Notes: a model not told the origin generated them from the letters alone. A DNA stretch of 64,000 nucleotides from Endosaccharibacter trunci (GCA_024515975.1 JAMSKV010000001.1:310001-374000), one strand, 5' to 3'. Positions 43,603-52,556 are shown, counted from the stretch's first letter. Translations and numbers: made by a program.

Positions 43603-45393
43603 ATGACCGGACACCAGCCAGATCTCGACCAGCCCGGTTTGCGCGACCGCGCGGTCCGTGCCGCGCGCGGCGAAACGCCGTTCGATCTGCTCCTGAAAGG
43701 CGGGCGCGTCGCGGATGTCGTGACGGGCGAGCTGCGCGTCGCGGATGTCGTGACGGGCGAGCTGCGCGACGCGGATGTCGGTCTGGTCGGCCCACTGATC
43801 GCCAGCGTGCATCCATCCGGGTCGCGTGAAGATGCCGCGCGGAGTGTGGAACTCGGTGGCGGCATCGTCGCGCCCGGGCTGATCGACACTCATCTGCATA
43901 TCGAAAGCTCGATGGTCACGCCGCGCTCCTACGCGTCGGTTGTTGTGCCGCAGGGGACCACGACGATCTGCTGGGACCCGCACGAGGTCGGCAATGTGGG
44001 CGGGCTCGATGCGGTGCGCTGGGCGGTGGCGGCGTCGCGCGATCTGCCGTTGCGCATCCTGGTGCAGGCGCCGTCCTGCGTGCCGTCCGCGCCTGGTCTG
44101 GAACGGGCCGGTGCGGTGTTCGGCCCGGAGGCGATGCAGGAGATGCTGTCCTGGCCTGAGATCATCGGCGTGGCCGAGGTGATGGACATGCGCGGCGTGA
44201 TCGAGCGCTCGCCCAACATGGTCGGCATCGTCCAGGCCGGTCTCGACAGTGGAAAGACCGTATTCGGCCATGCGCGCGGACTCGCCGACGCCTCCTTGCA
44301 GGCATTCGTGGCCGCGGGCGTCGCCTCTGACCACGAGCTGACCGGCCGCGACGACGTGCTGTCGAAGCTGCGGGCGGGCCTGACGCTCGAGATCAGGGCG
44401 TCCCATCCGGACATGGCTGCGGAAGCCGCCCATGCCTTCAAGGCCCTCGGCCATGTGCCGCAGACCGTCACCTTGTGCACCGATGACATCTTTCCCGACG
44501 ATCTGGTCGGCAAAGGCGGGATCACGCAGATCCTGCAAATGCTGGTGGAGCATGGCGTCGATCCGGTGGCCGCCCTGCGCTGCGGGACTCTGAACGCGGC
44601 CCGATGGCTGGGACGCCGCGATCTGGGCCTTGTGGCGCCGGGCCGCCGGGCCGATCTGGTGGTGTTCGACGATCTGGTCTCGTTCCGGGCGCGGCGCGTG
44701 TTCGTCTCCGGCGTGGAGGCGGCGTCGGACGGGCGGTTGCACAGCCCCGTGCGCGACGATGCCGTGCCGGCGCCATCCGGCACCATGGTGCTTCGCCCGG
44801 TTTCGCCGTCCGATTTCCTGATCCGCGCCGACGGCGATCGCGTGGTCCTCAACACCGTTCACACGCCGCGCCGGACGCGCTGGGCGACACGCGAGGCCGC
44901 GGTCGAGAACGGCACTGTCGTCTTGCCGGAGGATTGCATCCTGATGGCGGTGTTCAACCGTTACGGGATCGCCGAACCGCCGGGTCTCGGCGTCCTGGAG
45001 GGATGGGGGCGCTGGAGCGGCGCCTTTGCCACCACCATCCTGCACGACAGCCACAACCTGGCGGTGTTCGGGCGCGATCCGGAGCTGATGTGCGCGGCGG
45101 CCCATGCGCTGATCGCGGCCGGGGGCGGCATGGCGGCGGTGCAGGGGAACGGCACGGTGGAGACGCTGGCCCTACCCGTTTGCGGGCTGCTCTCCGAGGA
45201 CGCGCCGCACGTCGTGGCCCGACGCTTCGCCGCCCTGCGCCTGGCGTCGGAACAGGTCGCGGACGGGTTGGAGGCGCCGCTGGTGAAGCTGGCCATCGGC
45301 GCCAGCCTCGCCTGCAATCCCGGTCCTCACGTGACCGATCTGGGCATCACAGACGGCATGACCGGACAAATCGAGCCGCCGCTCGCCGCGTGA
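43603..45393 (+). CDS. ade: Adenine deaminase
   Basis: 596-residue amidohydrolase-superfamily adenine deaminase (adenine to hypoxanthine and ammonia). DTHLHIESSMVTP, CWDPHEVGNVGG, IGVAEVMDM, FGHARGL, SDHELTG and CTDDIFPDDLV supply the metal centre. The C-terminal ILHDSHNLAVFG domain is normal. The start has a GGGGAGG Shine-Dalgarno at ideal spacing, 39 bases after the permease stop. An unusual feature is a perfect 10-residue tandem repeat RVADVVTGEL at residues 35-54. Last gene of the purine-scavenging group. Confidence 0.95.
   Translation: MTGHQPDLDQPGLRDRAVRAARGETPFDLLLKGGRVADVVTGELRVADVVTGELRDADVGLVGPLIASVHPSGSREDAARSVELGGGIVAPGLIDTHLHIESSMVTPRSYASVVVPQGTTTICWDPHEVGNVGGLDAVRWAVAASRDLPLRILVQAPSCVPSAPGLERAGAVFGPEAMQEMLSWPEIIGVAEVMDMRGVIERSPNMVGIVQAGLDSGKTVFGHARGLADASLQAFVAAGVASDHELTGRDDVLSKLRAGLTLEIRASHPDMAAEAAHAFKALGHVPQTVTLCTDDIFPDDLVGKGGITQILQMLVEHGVDPVAALRCGTLNAARWLGRRDLGLVAPGRRADLVVFDDLVSFRARRVFVSGVEAASDGRLHSPVRDDAVPAPSGTMVLRPVSPSDFLIRADGDRVVLNTVHTPRRTRWATREAAVENGTVVLPEDCILMAVFNRYGIAEPPGLGVLEGWGRWSGAFATTILHDSHNLAVFGRDPELMCAAAHALIAAGGGMAAVQGNGTVETLALPVCGLLSEDAPHVVARRFAALRLASEQVADGLEAPLVKLAIGASLACNPGPHVTDLGITDGMTGQIEPPLAA
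43705..43764 (+). repeat. 30-bp perfect tandem duplication inside ade
   Basis: Two identical 30-base units (43705-43734 and 43735-43764) encode RVADVVTGEL twice in frame. The family normally has one such strand before the DADVGLVG segment, so this is an insertion of ten residues in the small beta domain. Exact identity points to a recent duplication or an assembly artefact. Confidence 0.95.
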
Positions 45394-45502
45394 AGGCGCG
45401 CGTCGCTCGGCGTGGCGTGGCGGCGGCATTCGAACCGTGAAGCAACCGGCCGAAGGCGGGTCCGGAACGACGCGTTCCGGCGCGCCGCTCCGGCGACCGG
45501 CC

Positions 45503-46315
45503 TCAGCCGCCGGTCTGCTCGTAGGTCGTAACCTCGAAACCGGCCAGCCAGGCGCTGCCGAAGGCGGTGGAGATCGCCACGTCGGTGGCGTCGCGGCCTT
45601 GCGCCATCAGGATGCGGCCGATGCGCGGCTTGTTGTGCCGCGCATCGAAGGTGTACCAGCGGCCGCCCAGATAGACCTCGAACCAGGCGGAGAAATCCAT
45701 CGGATCATCCACCGGGGGAACGCCGATATCGCCGAGATAGCCGGTGCAGTAGCGGGCCGGGATGTTCATGCAGCGGCACAGGGCCACGGCCAGATGCGCG
45801 AAATCCCGGCACACGCCGCGACGCTCGGTGAAGGCCTCGTAAGCGGTGCGGGTCGAGCGCGCGAATTCGTAGCCGAACGTGATGCGGTCATGCACGTAGC
45901 TGACGATCGCCTGCACGCGCTGCCATCCGGCCGGGACATGGCCGAACAGGGACCATGCGGTGTCGGACAGGCGATCGGTTTCGCAGTAGCGGCTGCCGAG
46001 CAGATAGACGAGCACCTCGTCCGGCAGGTCCTCCACCGCGTGCTGTTGTGCGTCAGGCGCATATTCGTCGTGCAGGCCGCTATCGGCGATGGTGAATTCG
46101 TTGCTGATGCGCAGCAATCCGCCCGGCGCCACCACGCGTGTGCAGACGTTGCCGAAGCCGTCGCGATAATGATGCGCCGGGACCGGAGGGTCGAAGCTCA
46201 TCTGCTGCGGCGTTTGCAGGTCGGGCTCGCGCTCGGGACGGATGCTCAGCATCAGCAGCAGCGGAGTGGGGTTCGGCGCATTGAAGGCGATGTCGTAGCC
46301 GGCGCGGATCAGCAT
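45503..46315 (-). CDS. Transglutaminase-like protein (His-to-Ser subfamily)
   Basis: 270-residue cytoplasmic protein with a bacterial transglutaminase-like N-terminal beta domain and a papain-like core. RRGVCRDFAHLAVALCRC carries the cysteine (C169), and YTFDARHNKPRIGR the aspartate. Where the core histidine is expected the sequence reads DFSAWFEVYL, with serine instead; from memory this variant recurs in one subfamily. Probable peptidase or amidase activity is unproven. The neighbour on the same strand is a second transglutaminase-like gene 60 bases upstream. Confidence 0.85.
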   Translation of the reverse strand: MLIRAGYDIAFNAPNPTPLLLMLSIRPEREPDLQTPQQMSFDPPVPAHHYRDGFGNVCTRVVAPGGLLRISNEFTIADSGLHDEYAPDAQQHAVEDLPDEVLVYLLGSRYCETDRLSDTAWSLFGHVPAGWQRVQAIVSYVHDRITFGYEFARSTRTAYEAFTERRGVCRDFAHLAVALCRCMNIPARYCTGYLGDIGVPPVDDPMDFSAWFEVYLGGRWYTFDARHNKPRIGRILMAQGRDATDVAISTAFGSAWLAGFEVTTYEQTGG

Positions 46316-46375
46316 TCGGTTCCACTTTCGTAACGGGCTATCCGCAAGGTGATGGTCTGGCCGGACCGCGTGCGG

Positions 46376-47401
46376 TCAGAGCGCATCCGCGGGTGAACGA
46401 TCAGCCGGGCTGGGGGTTGCAGCGTCCGGGCGGGTTTGATCACGTTTTGCGGAAAGGATCGTTTGCGGCTGGGCGGCTTCCGCGGTCGCCGCCTCGCCCG
46501 GCCCGGCGGCCTCCTTGCCGGTCTGGTCGCGCTGCTGCGACACGGTCACCGACACGCTCATGCCGAGACTGTCGGCCGGGAACCCGGTCCAGGTTCCGGA
46601 CAGGGGCACGGCCTGGTGCCAGTCGCGGACGGAGGCGACGCGGATCAGGTCGCGCGTGCCGATGATGGCGTTGGTGGGGTCGAATTCGGTCCAGCCGAGG
46701 CCGGGCAGAAACACCTCCACCCAGGCATGGGTCGATCCGCCGCCGATATGGGCGGTTCCATCGGCGCCCGGCGAATACACGTAGCCGCTGACGAAGCGCG
46801 AGGCGAGACCGAGGGACCGCACCGCTTCCATCATCAGCACCGCGTAGTCGCGACAGGTGCCGTTGCGCAGCGCCAGGGTGCGTGCGGGCTCCTGTACCCC
46901 TTCCTCGTAGCGCGGCGAATAGGTGAAGGAACGCCGGATCTCGCGCGTCATGTCGATCAGCAGATCGAGCGTGCTGCCATTGGCGTGTTTGTGGAGGAAG
47001 CCGCGCGCCCAGGCGTCCACGACGTGATCGCGATCGTCATAGCGCCGCTCGCGTACGCGTCCGAGATCGGCGGCGTCGTCCTGGCTATAGGTGAAGGGCC
47101 AGCTGCGCGCATAGGGCGCGAGCTGGTCGTGTTTCGGCTCCACCGGCGTGTGGTCGATCACCAGGCGGTTGGTGAAGCTCAGCTCCCTCGCGCGGCCGGC
47201 GAAGCGGGCGATCGAGACCAGATTGCCGAACGGATCGCAGACCGAGCGCAACTCGATCGGCCGCGGTGTGATGGTCAGCGACCAGTCCAGGATACGCTGA
47301 TCCACGGAGTCGCGCGGCCGGAACATCATGCGGTGCTCGCCGAAGCCGACCACGCGACGATACCGGTAGGTGGTGACGTGCTCGACGATCAGAACCGGCA
47401 T
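46376..47401 (-). CDS. Transglutaminase-like cysteine protease
   Basis: 341 residues. N-terminal domain (VEHVTTYRYRRVVGFGEHRMMFRPR), then a transglutaminase core with the full triad: NGTCRDYAVLMMEA (cysteine), GGSTHAWVEVFLPG (histidine) and WTEFDPTN (aspartate). A 60-residue low-complexity tail ends the protein. No signal peptide. GGAAGG precedes the ATG at 47401; the open frame extends upstream without similarity. Transcribed ahead of the 270-residue paralogue, so the two are probably an operon. Confidence 0.88.
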   Translation of the reverse strand: MPVLIVEHVTTYRYRRVVGFGEHRMMFRPRDSVDQRILDWSLTITPRPIELRSVCDPFGNLVSIARFAGRARELSFTNRLVIDHTPVEPKHDQLAPYARSWPFTYSQDDAADLGRVRERRYDDRDHVVDAWARGFLHKHANGSTLDLLIDMTREIRRSFTYSPRYEEGVQEPARTLALRNGTCRDYAVLMMEAVRSLGLASRFVSGYVYSPGADGTAHIGGGSTHAWVEVFLPGLGWTEFDPTNAIIGTRDLIRVASVRDWHQAVPLSGTWTGFPADSLGMSVSVTVSQQRDQTGKEAAGPGEAATAEAAQPQTILSAKRDQTRPDAATPSPADRSPADAL

Positions 47402-47529
47402 GCGGCGGTTCCTTCCCTGGTTCCCGCGAGGGAAGAATGGCACGCTGAGGTGAACAAATGCTTCATCAGGACCCAGCGTCCCGCCTTTCCGGACTGGACG
47501 CAACAAAACGCTGAGAACATAGGTGTCCG

Positions 47530-48339
47530 GTGATCGAAAAAAACACCAACCCCGCCTCTGCACCGGCCCCGCTGCTGTCTCCCGCCGATGGCGAGCCCGT
47601 GGAATGGCTGCGCCGGGACGGCCGGTCTCCCTGGCTGCTGGTGGTGGACCATGCTGGCCGCGCCGTGCCGCAGGCGCTGGACCGTCTCGGCCTGCCCGAC
47701 TCGGAATTCGAGCGTCATATCGCCTGGGATATCGGCGTGCGCGGCGTGTCCGAGACCCTGGCGGTCTCCCTGGACGCGACCACGATCGCCCAGCGCTTCT
47801 CCCGCCTGGTGATCGACTGCAACCGCACGCCCGGCCATCCGACCTCGATCGCGCCGGTCAGCGATCACACCCCGATCGAGCGCAACCGGGTCGCCAGCGC
47901 CGAGGAGCGTGACGCGCGCCGGGACCTGATCTTCACGCCCTATCAGGACGCCATCGCGGCCGAGATCGCGCGACGGCAGGCGGCGGGTCAGGACACGGTG
48001 CTGGTGGCGGTGCACAGTTTCACCCCGCGCATGAACGGGTTCGACCGGCCCTGGCATTTCGGCGTGCTGTTCAATCACGAGCGCCGACTGGGCCAGGCGC
48101 TGTTGCGTCTGGCCGAAGCCGAGGGCGATCTTGTGGTGGGCGAGAACGAACCGTACGCCTTGTCCGACGTGGACGACTACACCGTGCCCGTGCAGGGCGA
48201 GCGTCGCGGCCTGCTTTGCGTCGAGCTGGAGATCCGCCAGGACCTGATCGCGGACGAGGCCGGACAGCGTGCCTGGGCCGACCGACTGTCGCGTCTTCTG
48301 CCCGCTGCGCTTGCGGCCGTGCGCGCCGACGGCGGTTGA
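47530..48339 (+). CDS. N-formylglutamate amidohydrolase family protein
   Basis: 269-residue zinc hydrolase of the N-formylglutamate amidohydrolase family. VVDHAGRAVPQAL, HIAWDIGVRGVSETLA, LVIDCNRTPGHP and VHSFTPRMNG are characteristic. No other histidine-degradation (hut) gene is nearby, so the substrate could be another N-acyl amino acid or amide. GTG start, divergent from the transglutaminase genes. aroE follows one base after its stop, giving a likely four-gene transcript with aroE-coaE-dnaQ. Confidence 0.87.
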   Translation: MIEKNTNPASAPAPLLSPADGEPVEWLRRDGRSPWLLVVDHAGRAVPQALDRLGLPDSEFERHIAWDIGVRGVSETLAVSLDATTIAQRFSRLVIDCNRTPGHPTSIAPVSDHTPIERNRVASAEERDARRDLIFTPYQDAIAAEIARRQAAGQDTVLVAVHSFTPRMNGFDRPWHFGVLFNHERRLGQALLRLAEAEGDLVVGENEPYALSDVDDYTVPVQGERRGLLCVELEIRQDLIADEAGQRAWADRLSRLLPAALAAVRADGG

Positions 48340-48340
48340 G

Positions 48341-49192
48341 ATGGCCATCACCGGGCGCACCCGTTTGGCCGGGCTGGTCGGCTGGCCCGTCGCGTCGTCG
48401 CGTTCGCCGCTGATCCACAACGAATGGCTCCGGCGCGCGGGGATCGACGGCGCCTATGTGCCGTTGCCGGTCGCGCCCGGCGGGCTTCGTATCGCGCTGG
48501 ACGGCCTTCGCGCCGCCGGATTCGCCGGCGTCAATGTCACCGTGCCGCACAAGGAGGACGCGTTCCGCCTGTGCGACACGCTGACCGAGGCCGCAAGGGC
48601 GTGCGGGGCCGCCAACACCCTCGTCTTCGGCGCCGACGGTCTGATCCATGGCGATAGCAGCGACGGGGAGGGGTTCCTGCGCAGCCTGCGCGCGGCCGGT
48701 ATCCGGCCCGATGCCGGGCCGGCTCTGCTGCTGGGCGCGGGAGGCGCGGCGCGCGCCATCGCGGCTTCCCTCCTGGCGGCGGGCGCCGAGGTGTCGGTCG
48801 CCAACCGGACCCGGATGCGCGCCGAAATCCTGCGTGACGAGTTGCGCGACGCGGGAGCCGGCCCGGTCTCGGTGCTGGACTGGGACTCGCGCGGCGATGC
48901 TCTGCCCGATCACGCCCTGCTGGTGAACACCACCACCATCGGCATGGCCGGCGACCCGGCCTCGAGCTGCGCGCTGGACCGCGCTCCCGCCTCCCTGGCC
49001 GTGGCCGACATCGTCTACGTGCCGCGCGAGACGCCTTTGCTGACGCAAGCCCGAGCGCGGGCGCTGCGGACGGTCGAGGGGCTCGGCATGCTGCTGCACC
49101 AGGCCGGTGTCGGTTTCCAAGCCTGGTTCGGCGTCCGGCCAGAGGTGGACGCGGCGCTGGAGCGAATGGTGCGCGAGGATCTGGCGGTTTGA
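48341..49192 (+). CDS. aroE: Shikimate dehydrogenase
   Basis: 283-residue NADP-dependent reductase of the aromatic amino acid pathway, converting 3-dehydroshikimate to shikimate. SRSPLIHNEWL, GVNVTVPHKED (catalytic lysine), GAANTLVF, LGAGGAARAIA (Rossmann loop) and ANRT (NADP specificity) are intact. The ATG is one base after the upstream stop. coaE follows at 16 bases and dnaQ overlaps coaE, the conserved alphaproteobacterial aroE-coaE-dnaQ set. Confidence 0.95.
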   Translation: MAITGRTRLAGLVGWPVASSRSPLIHNEWLRRAGIDGAYVPLPVAPGGLRIALDGLRAAGFAGVNVTVPHKEDAFRLCDTLTEAARACGAANTLVFGADGLIHGDSSDGEGFLRSLRAAGIRPDAGPALLLGAGGAARAIAASLLAAGAEVSVANRTRMRAEILRDELRDAGAGPVSVLDWDSRGDALPDHALLVNTTTIGMAGDPASSCALDRAPASLAVADIVYVPRETPLLTQARARALRTVEGLGMLLHQAGVGFQAWFGVRPEVDAALERMVREDLAV

Positions 49193-49208
49193 CGGAGATG
49201 GACGGCCG

Positions 49209-49811
49209 GTGAAGATCATCGGGCTGACGGGCGGCATCGGCATGGGCAAGTCGACGGTGGCGTCGGCGCTCCGGCGCGCCGGTCTGCCGGTGTTCGATGC
49301 GGACCGTACCGTTCACCGGCTGCAGGCGCCGGGCGGCGCGGCCGTGGCGCCGATCGCCAGGCTGGTGCCGGAGGCGGTGCGGGAGGGGCGGATCGATCGC
49401 GCGGCGCTGCGCCGTGCGGTGATCGGCCGCCCGGAGATGATGCGGGCGCTGGAGCGGATCATCCACCCGCTGGTGCGCGATGCGGAGAAGCGGTTTCTCC
49501 GCCGGGCCCAGGCCGCGGGGCATCGCTGGGCGGTGCTCGACATTCCCCTGCTGCTGGAGAACGGCGGGGAGCGGCGTTGCGACCACGTGATCGTGGTCTC
49601 GGCGCCGGCGGCGCTGCAGCGCGCCCGCGTCGCGCGGCGGCGGGGCATGAGCGCGGCCGAGGCCGACCACATCATCGCCGCCCAGATGCCGGATCGCGAG
49701 AAGCGCCGACGCGCCGACACGGTGATCCGGACCGGGCTTTCGCGCTATCATTCGCTCCGGCAGTTGCGCCGCCTTCTGGCGCGGCTGCGCGTGGGAGATG
49801 CCCGTTCATGA
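49209..49811 (+). CDS. coaE: Dephospho-CoA kinase
   Basis: 200-residue P-loop kinase for the last step of coenzyme A synthesis (3'-phosphorylation of dephospho-CoA). IIGLTGGIGMGKSTVASAL is the Walker A strand, FDADRTVHRL follows, and HVIVVSAPAALQRARVARRRG matches the lid region. GTG start with GGAG about eleven bases upstream. The stop overlaps the dnaQ ATG (ATGA). Confidence 0.94.
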   Translation: MKIIGLTGGIGMGKSTVASALRRAGLPVFDADRTVHRLQAPGGAAVAPIARLVPEAVREGRIDRAALRRAVIGRPEMMRALERIIHPLVRDAEKRFLRRAQAAGHRWAVLDIPLLLENGGERRCDHVIVVSAPAALQRARVARRRGMSAAEADHIIAAQMPDREKRRRADTVIRTGLSRYHSLRQLRRLLARLRVGDARS

Positions 49812-50482
49812 AGCGCGCCGTTCTGTTCGATACGGAAACCACGGGATTCGATCCGGAAACGGGCGACCGCGTGATCGAGATCGCCGCTCTGGAACTGATC
49901 GGCGATCTGCCCACGGGACGGCACTACCATGTGCTGATCGATCCCGAACGCGATGTGCCGGAAGAGGCGTCGCGCGTGCATGGCTACACGCGCGCCGATC
50001 TGGATGGGAAGCCGAAATTTGCCGACGTGGTCGAGGAGTTTCTCGATTTTCTCGGCGACGATCCGCTGATTGCCCATAACGCGCCGTTCGATTTCCGCTT
50101 CATCGATGCCGAGCTCGGACGCGTGCGGCGCCCGCCTCTGGCGGCGGACCGGATGATCGATACGCTGGAGATCGCCCGCGCCCGGTTTCCGGGCCTGCCC
50201 AACAGTCTCGATGCGCTGTGCCGGCGCTTCTCGATCGATCTCAGCGAGCGCACCACGCATAATGCGCTGCTGGATTGCCGCCTGCTGGCGGAGGTTTACG
50301 TCGAACTCACCGGCGGACGGCAGCGCGGCCTCGAACTGGCGATGGAGGAGGGCGGGGGTGCCGCGGTCTACACCTTGTCCGGGACGCGCCAGCCGCGCTT
50401 CGTGCAGCCGACGGAGGACGAGTTGGCCGCGCATGCAGCGTTCGTCGCGAAGCTGAAGGAGCCGGTCTGGTTCGTCGCCTGA
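49808..50482 (+). CDS. dnaQ: DNA polymerase III epsilon subunit (3'-5' proofreading exonuclease)
   Basis: 224-residue DEDDh exonuclease. FDTETTGFDP supplies D8 and E10, NAPFDFRFID the second-site aspartate, and RTTHNALLDC the histidine and final aspartate. A short C-terminal tail for polymerase contact follows. It proofreads replication errors on the alpha subunit. The start overlaps the coaE stop. A strong hairpin lies immediately downstream. Confidence 0.94.
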   Translation: MKRAVLFDTETTGFDPETGDRVIEIAALELIGDLPTGRHYHVLIDPERDVPEEASRVHGYTRADLDGKPKFADVVEEFLDFLGDDPLIAHNAPFDFRFIDAELGRVRRPPLAADRMIDTLEIARARFPGLPNSLDALCRRFSIDLSERTTHNALLDCRLLAEVYVELTGGRQRGLELAMEEGGGAAVYTLSGTRQPRFVQPTEDELAAHAAFVAKLKEPVWFVA

Positions 50483-50485
50483 CGA

Positions 50486-50516
50486 GCCGGGTCCGGGGAG
50501 AGCCCCCGGACCCGGC
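50486..50516. terminator. Strong terminator between dnaQ and the S53 protease gene
   Basis: A perfect 13-bp stem (50486-50498 with 50504-50516), GC-rich, with a 5-base loop, starts 4 bases after the dnaQ stop. CGTTGTTCT follows. The protease gene ends at 50525 on the other strand, so it can serve both. Confidence 0.8.
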
Positions 50517-50524
50517 CGTTGTTC

Positions 50525-52435
50525 TCAGCGCCCGTAGAGCGACTTCAGGGTCAGCAGGGCGTTCGCCAGCTTGGTGGCGTTCAGCACGCCGAGGCCGGCC
50601 GCGTTGTCGTAGCCGGTCTTGCCGGTATAGCCCCAGTTGTCGCCGGCGGTGATGTCGTCCGTGGCGGCGTCGCCGAGCCCGTAGGCGATGTTGTTCATCA
50701 GGCCGACGCGTCCGCCCGTGCCCTGCACGGCGAGCGCGGTAACGCCGTTGAGCTGCGGTGCGACGAAGCTGGTGCCGCCCTCGAAGGTGACGATGCTGCC
50801 TTCCTCGAGGAACTGGTAGCCGGTTTCCGGATCCGCGTCCGCCGACATGTCGGGCAGATTGCGTCCGGCGAACTTCGCAGGCAGCGTCACGAGAGTTTGC
50901 GGACCGCTGCCGGTATCCTCGGTGAAGCTCTGCCCCGGCTTGGTGGTGGTGATGCCGGAAACGCCGACCTGGTAGTAGGGCTTCTTGAAGTAGGAGCTGA
51001 CGCCGCCGCCATCGCCGGTGGAGAACAGATAGGCCAGGGCGATCGGATGACCCTGCGCCGCGGTCTGCTGGTAGATGTAGTTCCAGCTCCAGGCCTGCTC
51101 CTGGGCCACGGTCAGCACTGCGCCGCTCGTGAGCTTCAGCGTCACCGGGAGGGTGGTGCCGCCAGCGCCGGTCACGGCCGGATCGTTGGCGGGAGAATCG
51201 ACCGCGTAGGGCGCGTTGCAGACCGGGGCGCTGGCGCTGGGCGTTCCCGAATTCGGGCAGCCGCGGACGGTGTCGTAGGCGCCGGAATCGCCGGTGGCGA
51301 CATAGACCGACTGGCCCTGGATGCCCATCTCCAGGAACACGTCATGGAAGGCATCCATGATGTAGGTGGAGGCGGCAACGTTCTGCGACGGCTCCGCGAA
51401 ATAATCGAGCTCCGGCTGGCCCCAGCTGATCGAGACGGTGTCGGCGATGTTTTCCGAAGCGGCCGCCTCGGCGGCGTCGACGAAGTTCGCGTTGGTCTGG
51501 TTCGGCGCGACGTAGACGCGCAGGTTGGCACCCGGCGCCAGGCCGCCCGACTGCTCGACGTCGATATCCGTTTCGCCTTCGCCCAGCGCATCGCTCGGGG
51601 CGATGGCGGTGCCGCCGTCGACATTCACCGTGGTGATGCGGTTCTGGTCGACGGTCAGGCCCGCCGCTTTCCAGAAAGTGTAGGCGTCGGACGGGTAGAA
51701 ATTCGCCAGGGTGATGATGCCGATCGTGGCACCGCGACCGGTGAAGCCGTTGGCGTAGATCGGATTGACGTTGTAGCGCGTGGCGAAATCCTGCGGCAGG
51801 TAGCTGCCGGGCTTGCCGCCGGTCAGGGTGGCGCCCGCGACGAACTTGGTCGTGGTGGCTTGCCCGGCGATGGCCGAGCTCCGCTTCAGCGGATGCGCCA
51901 GATGCAGGGTATTGAGGCCGCCGACGCCGCGGACGAGGTCGCGGATCGAGGCAGGCAGGGTGGGGACGCCGGTCGGCACCATGCCGGTGCGGCCGTTCAC
52001 CGTCATGCGCTTCAGCTTCACGCCCAGCGCCGCTTCCGTGGTTCCGGCCGGCGCGATGACCTGGATCGCCAGATGGTTCGGGAACACGGAATCGATGGTG
52101 TAGCCGAGCTGCGTCAGCGCGCTCTCAACCTTGGCGATATCCGCGTCGGTCGGCGCGAAGCGCTTCACGAACTCTTCGCGGGTCAGGAATTTGTGGAACT
52201 GCGGTCCCGGCGTCTGCACGGCGCGGGCGTAGGCCTCGGCGCCGGATTCATTGCGCAGCGACAGATAGACCGTCTGGGCGATCGGATTGCCGATATCGAC
52301 GTCGTCGGCCTTGATCGCCCCGGACGAGACGGCGGCGGCGTGCGCAGCGATGGGCGCTGCACAGGCCATGGCGAGGGCCGTCGTCGCGGACAGCAGTCGG
52401 CGTCTTGTACGGGATTGAGCGGTCACCTGAGGCAT
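50525..52435 (-). CDS. Secreted S53 (sedolisin/kumamolisin-like) protease
   Basis: About 636 residues: a signal peptide with RRRLL and a hydrophobic core ending AAHAA, a pro-kumamolisin activation domain (about 40-200), then the subtilisin-like catalytic domain. The triad is Glu/Asp in GEGETDIDVE (E288, D292) and Ser in GGTSFVAP (S556), with the oxyanion aspartate in TGDSGA (D383). S53 enzymes work at acidic pH, fitting an acid-producing organism. Alternative starts are ATG at 52474 or GTG at 52492. A TATAAT box at 52528-52533 lies upstream. Confidence 0.92.
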   Translation of the reverse strand: MPQVTAQSRTRRRLLSATTALAMACAAPIAAHAAAVSSGAIKADDVDIGNPIAQTVYLSLRNESGAEAYARAVQTPGPQFHKFLTREEFVKRFAPTDADIAKVESALTQLGYTIDSVFPNHLAIQVIAPAGTTEAALGVKLKRMTVNGRTGMVPTGVPTLPASIRDLVRGVGGLNTLHLAHPLKRSSAIAGQATTTKFVAGATLTGGKPGSYLPQDFATRYNVNPIYANGFTGRGATIGIITLANFYPSDAYTFWKAAGLTVDQNRITTVNVDGGTAIAPSDALGEGETDIDVEQSGGLAPGANLRVYVAPNQTNANFVDAAEAAASENIADTVSISWGQPELDYFAEPSQNVAASTYIMDAFHDVFLEMGIQGQSVYVATGDSGAYDTVRGCPNSGTPSASAPVCNAPYAVDSPANDPAVTGAGGTTLPVTLKLTSGAVLTVAQEQAWSWNYIYQQTAAQGHPIALAYLFSTGDGGGVSSYFKKPYYQVGVSGITTTKPGQSFTEDTGSGPQTLVTLPAKFAGRNLPDMSADADPETGYQFLEEGSIVTFEGGTSFVAPQLNGVTALAVQGTGGRVGLMNNIAYGLGDAATDDITAGDNWGYTGKTGYDNAAGLGVLNATKLANALLTLKSLYGR

Positions 52436-52527
52436 CCGTTTCTGGGGGCGGCACGCGCCCGGCTGAGACATCATGTCGGAAACGAATGGCACTCATGTCA
52501 TGAAAGAATGTCAATCCTTCGTCTCAA

Positions 52528-52556
52528 ATTATATCCAAAAAATTAAGATAAATGAA
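52528..52556 (-). promoter_or_regulatory. Candidate promoter of the S53 protease gene
   Basis: On the minus strand a perfect TATAAT (52528-52533) is preceded after 17 bases by TTCATT (three of six -35 matches). The surrounding sequence is AT-rich against a GC-rich background. Transcription would begin near 52521, giving a leader of about 85 bases to the ATG at 52435. Confidence 0.45.
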
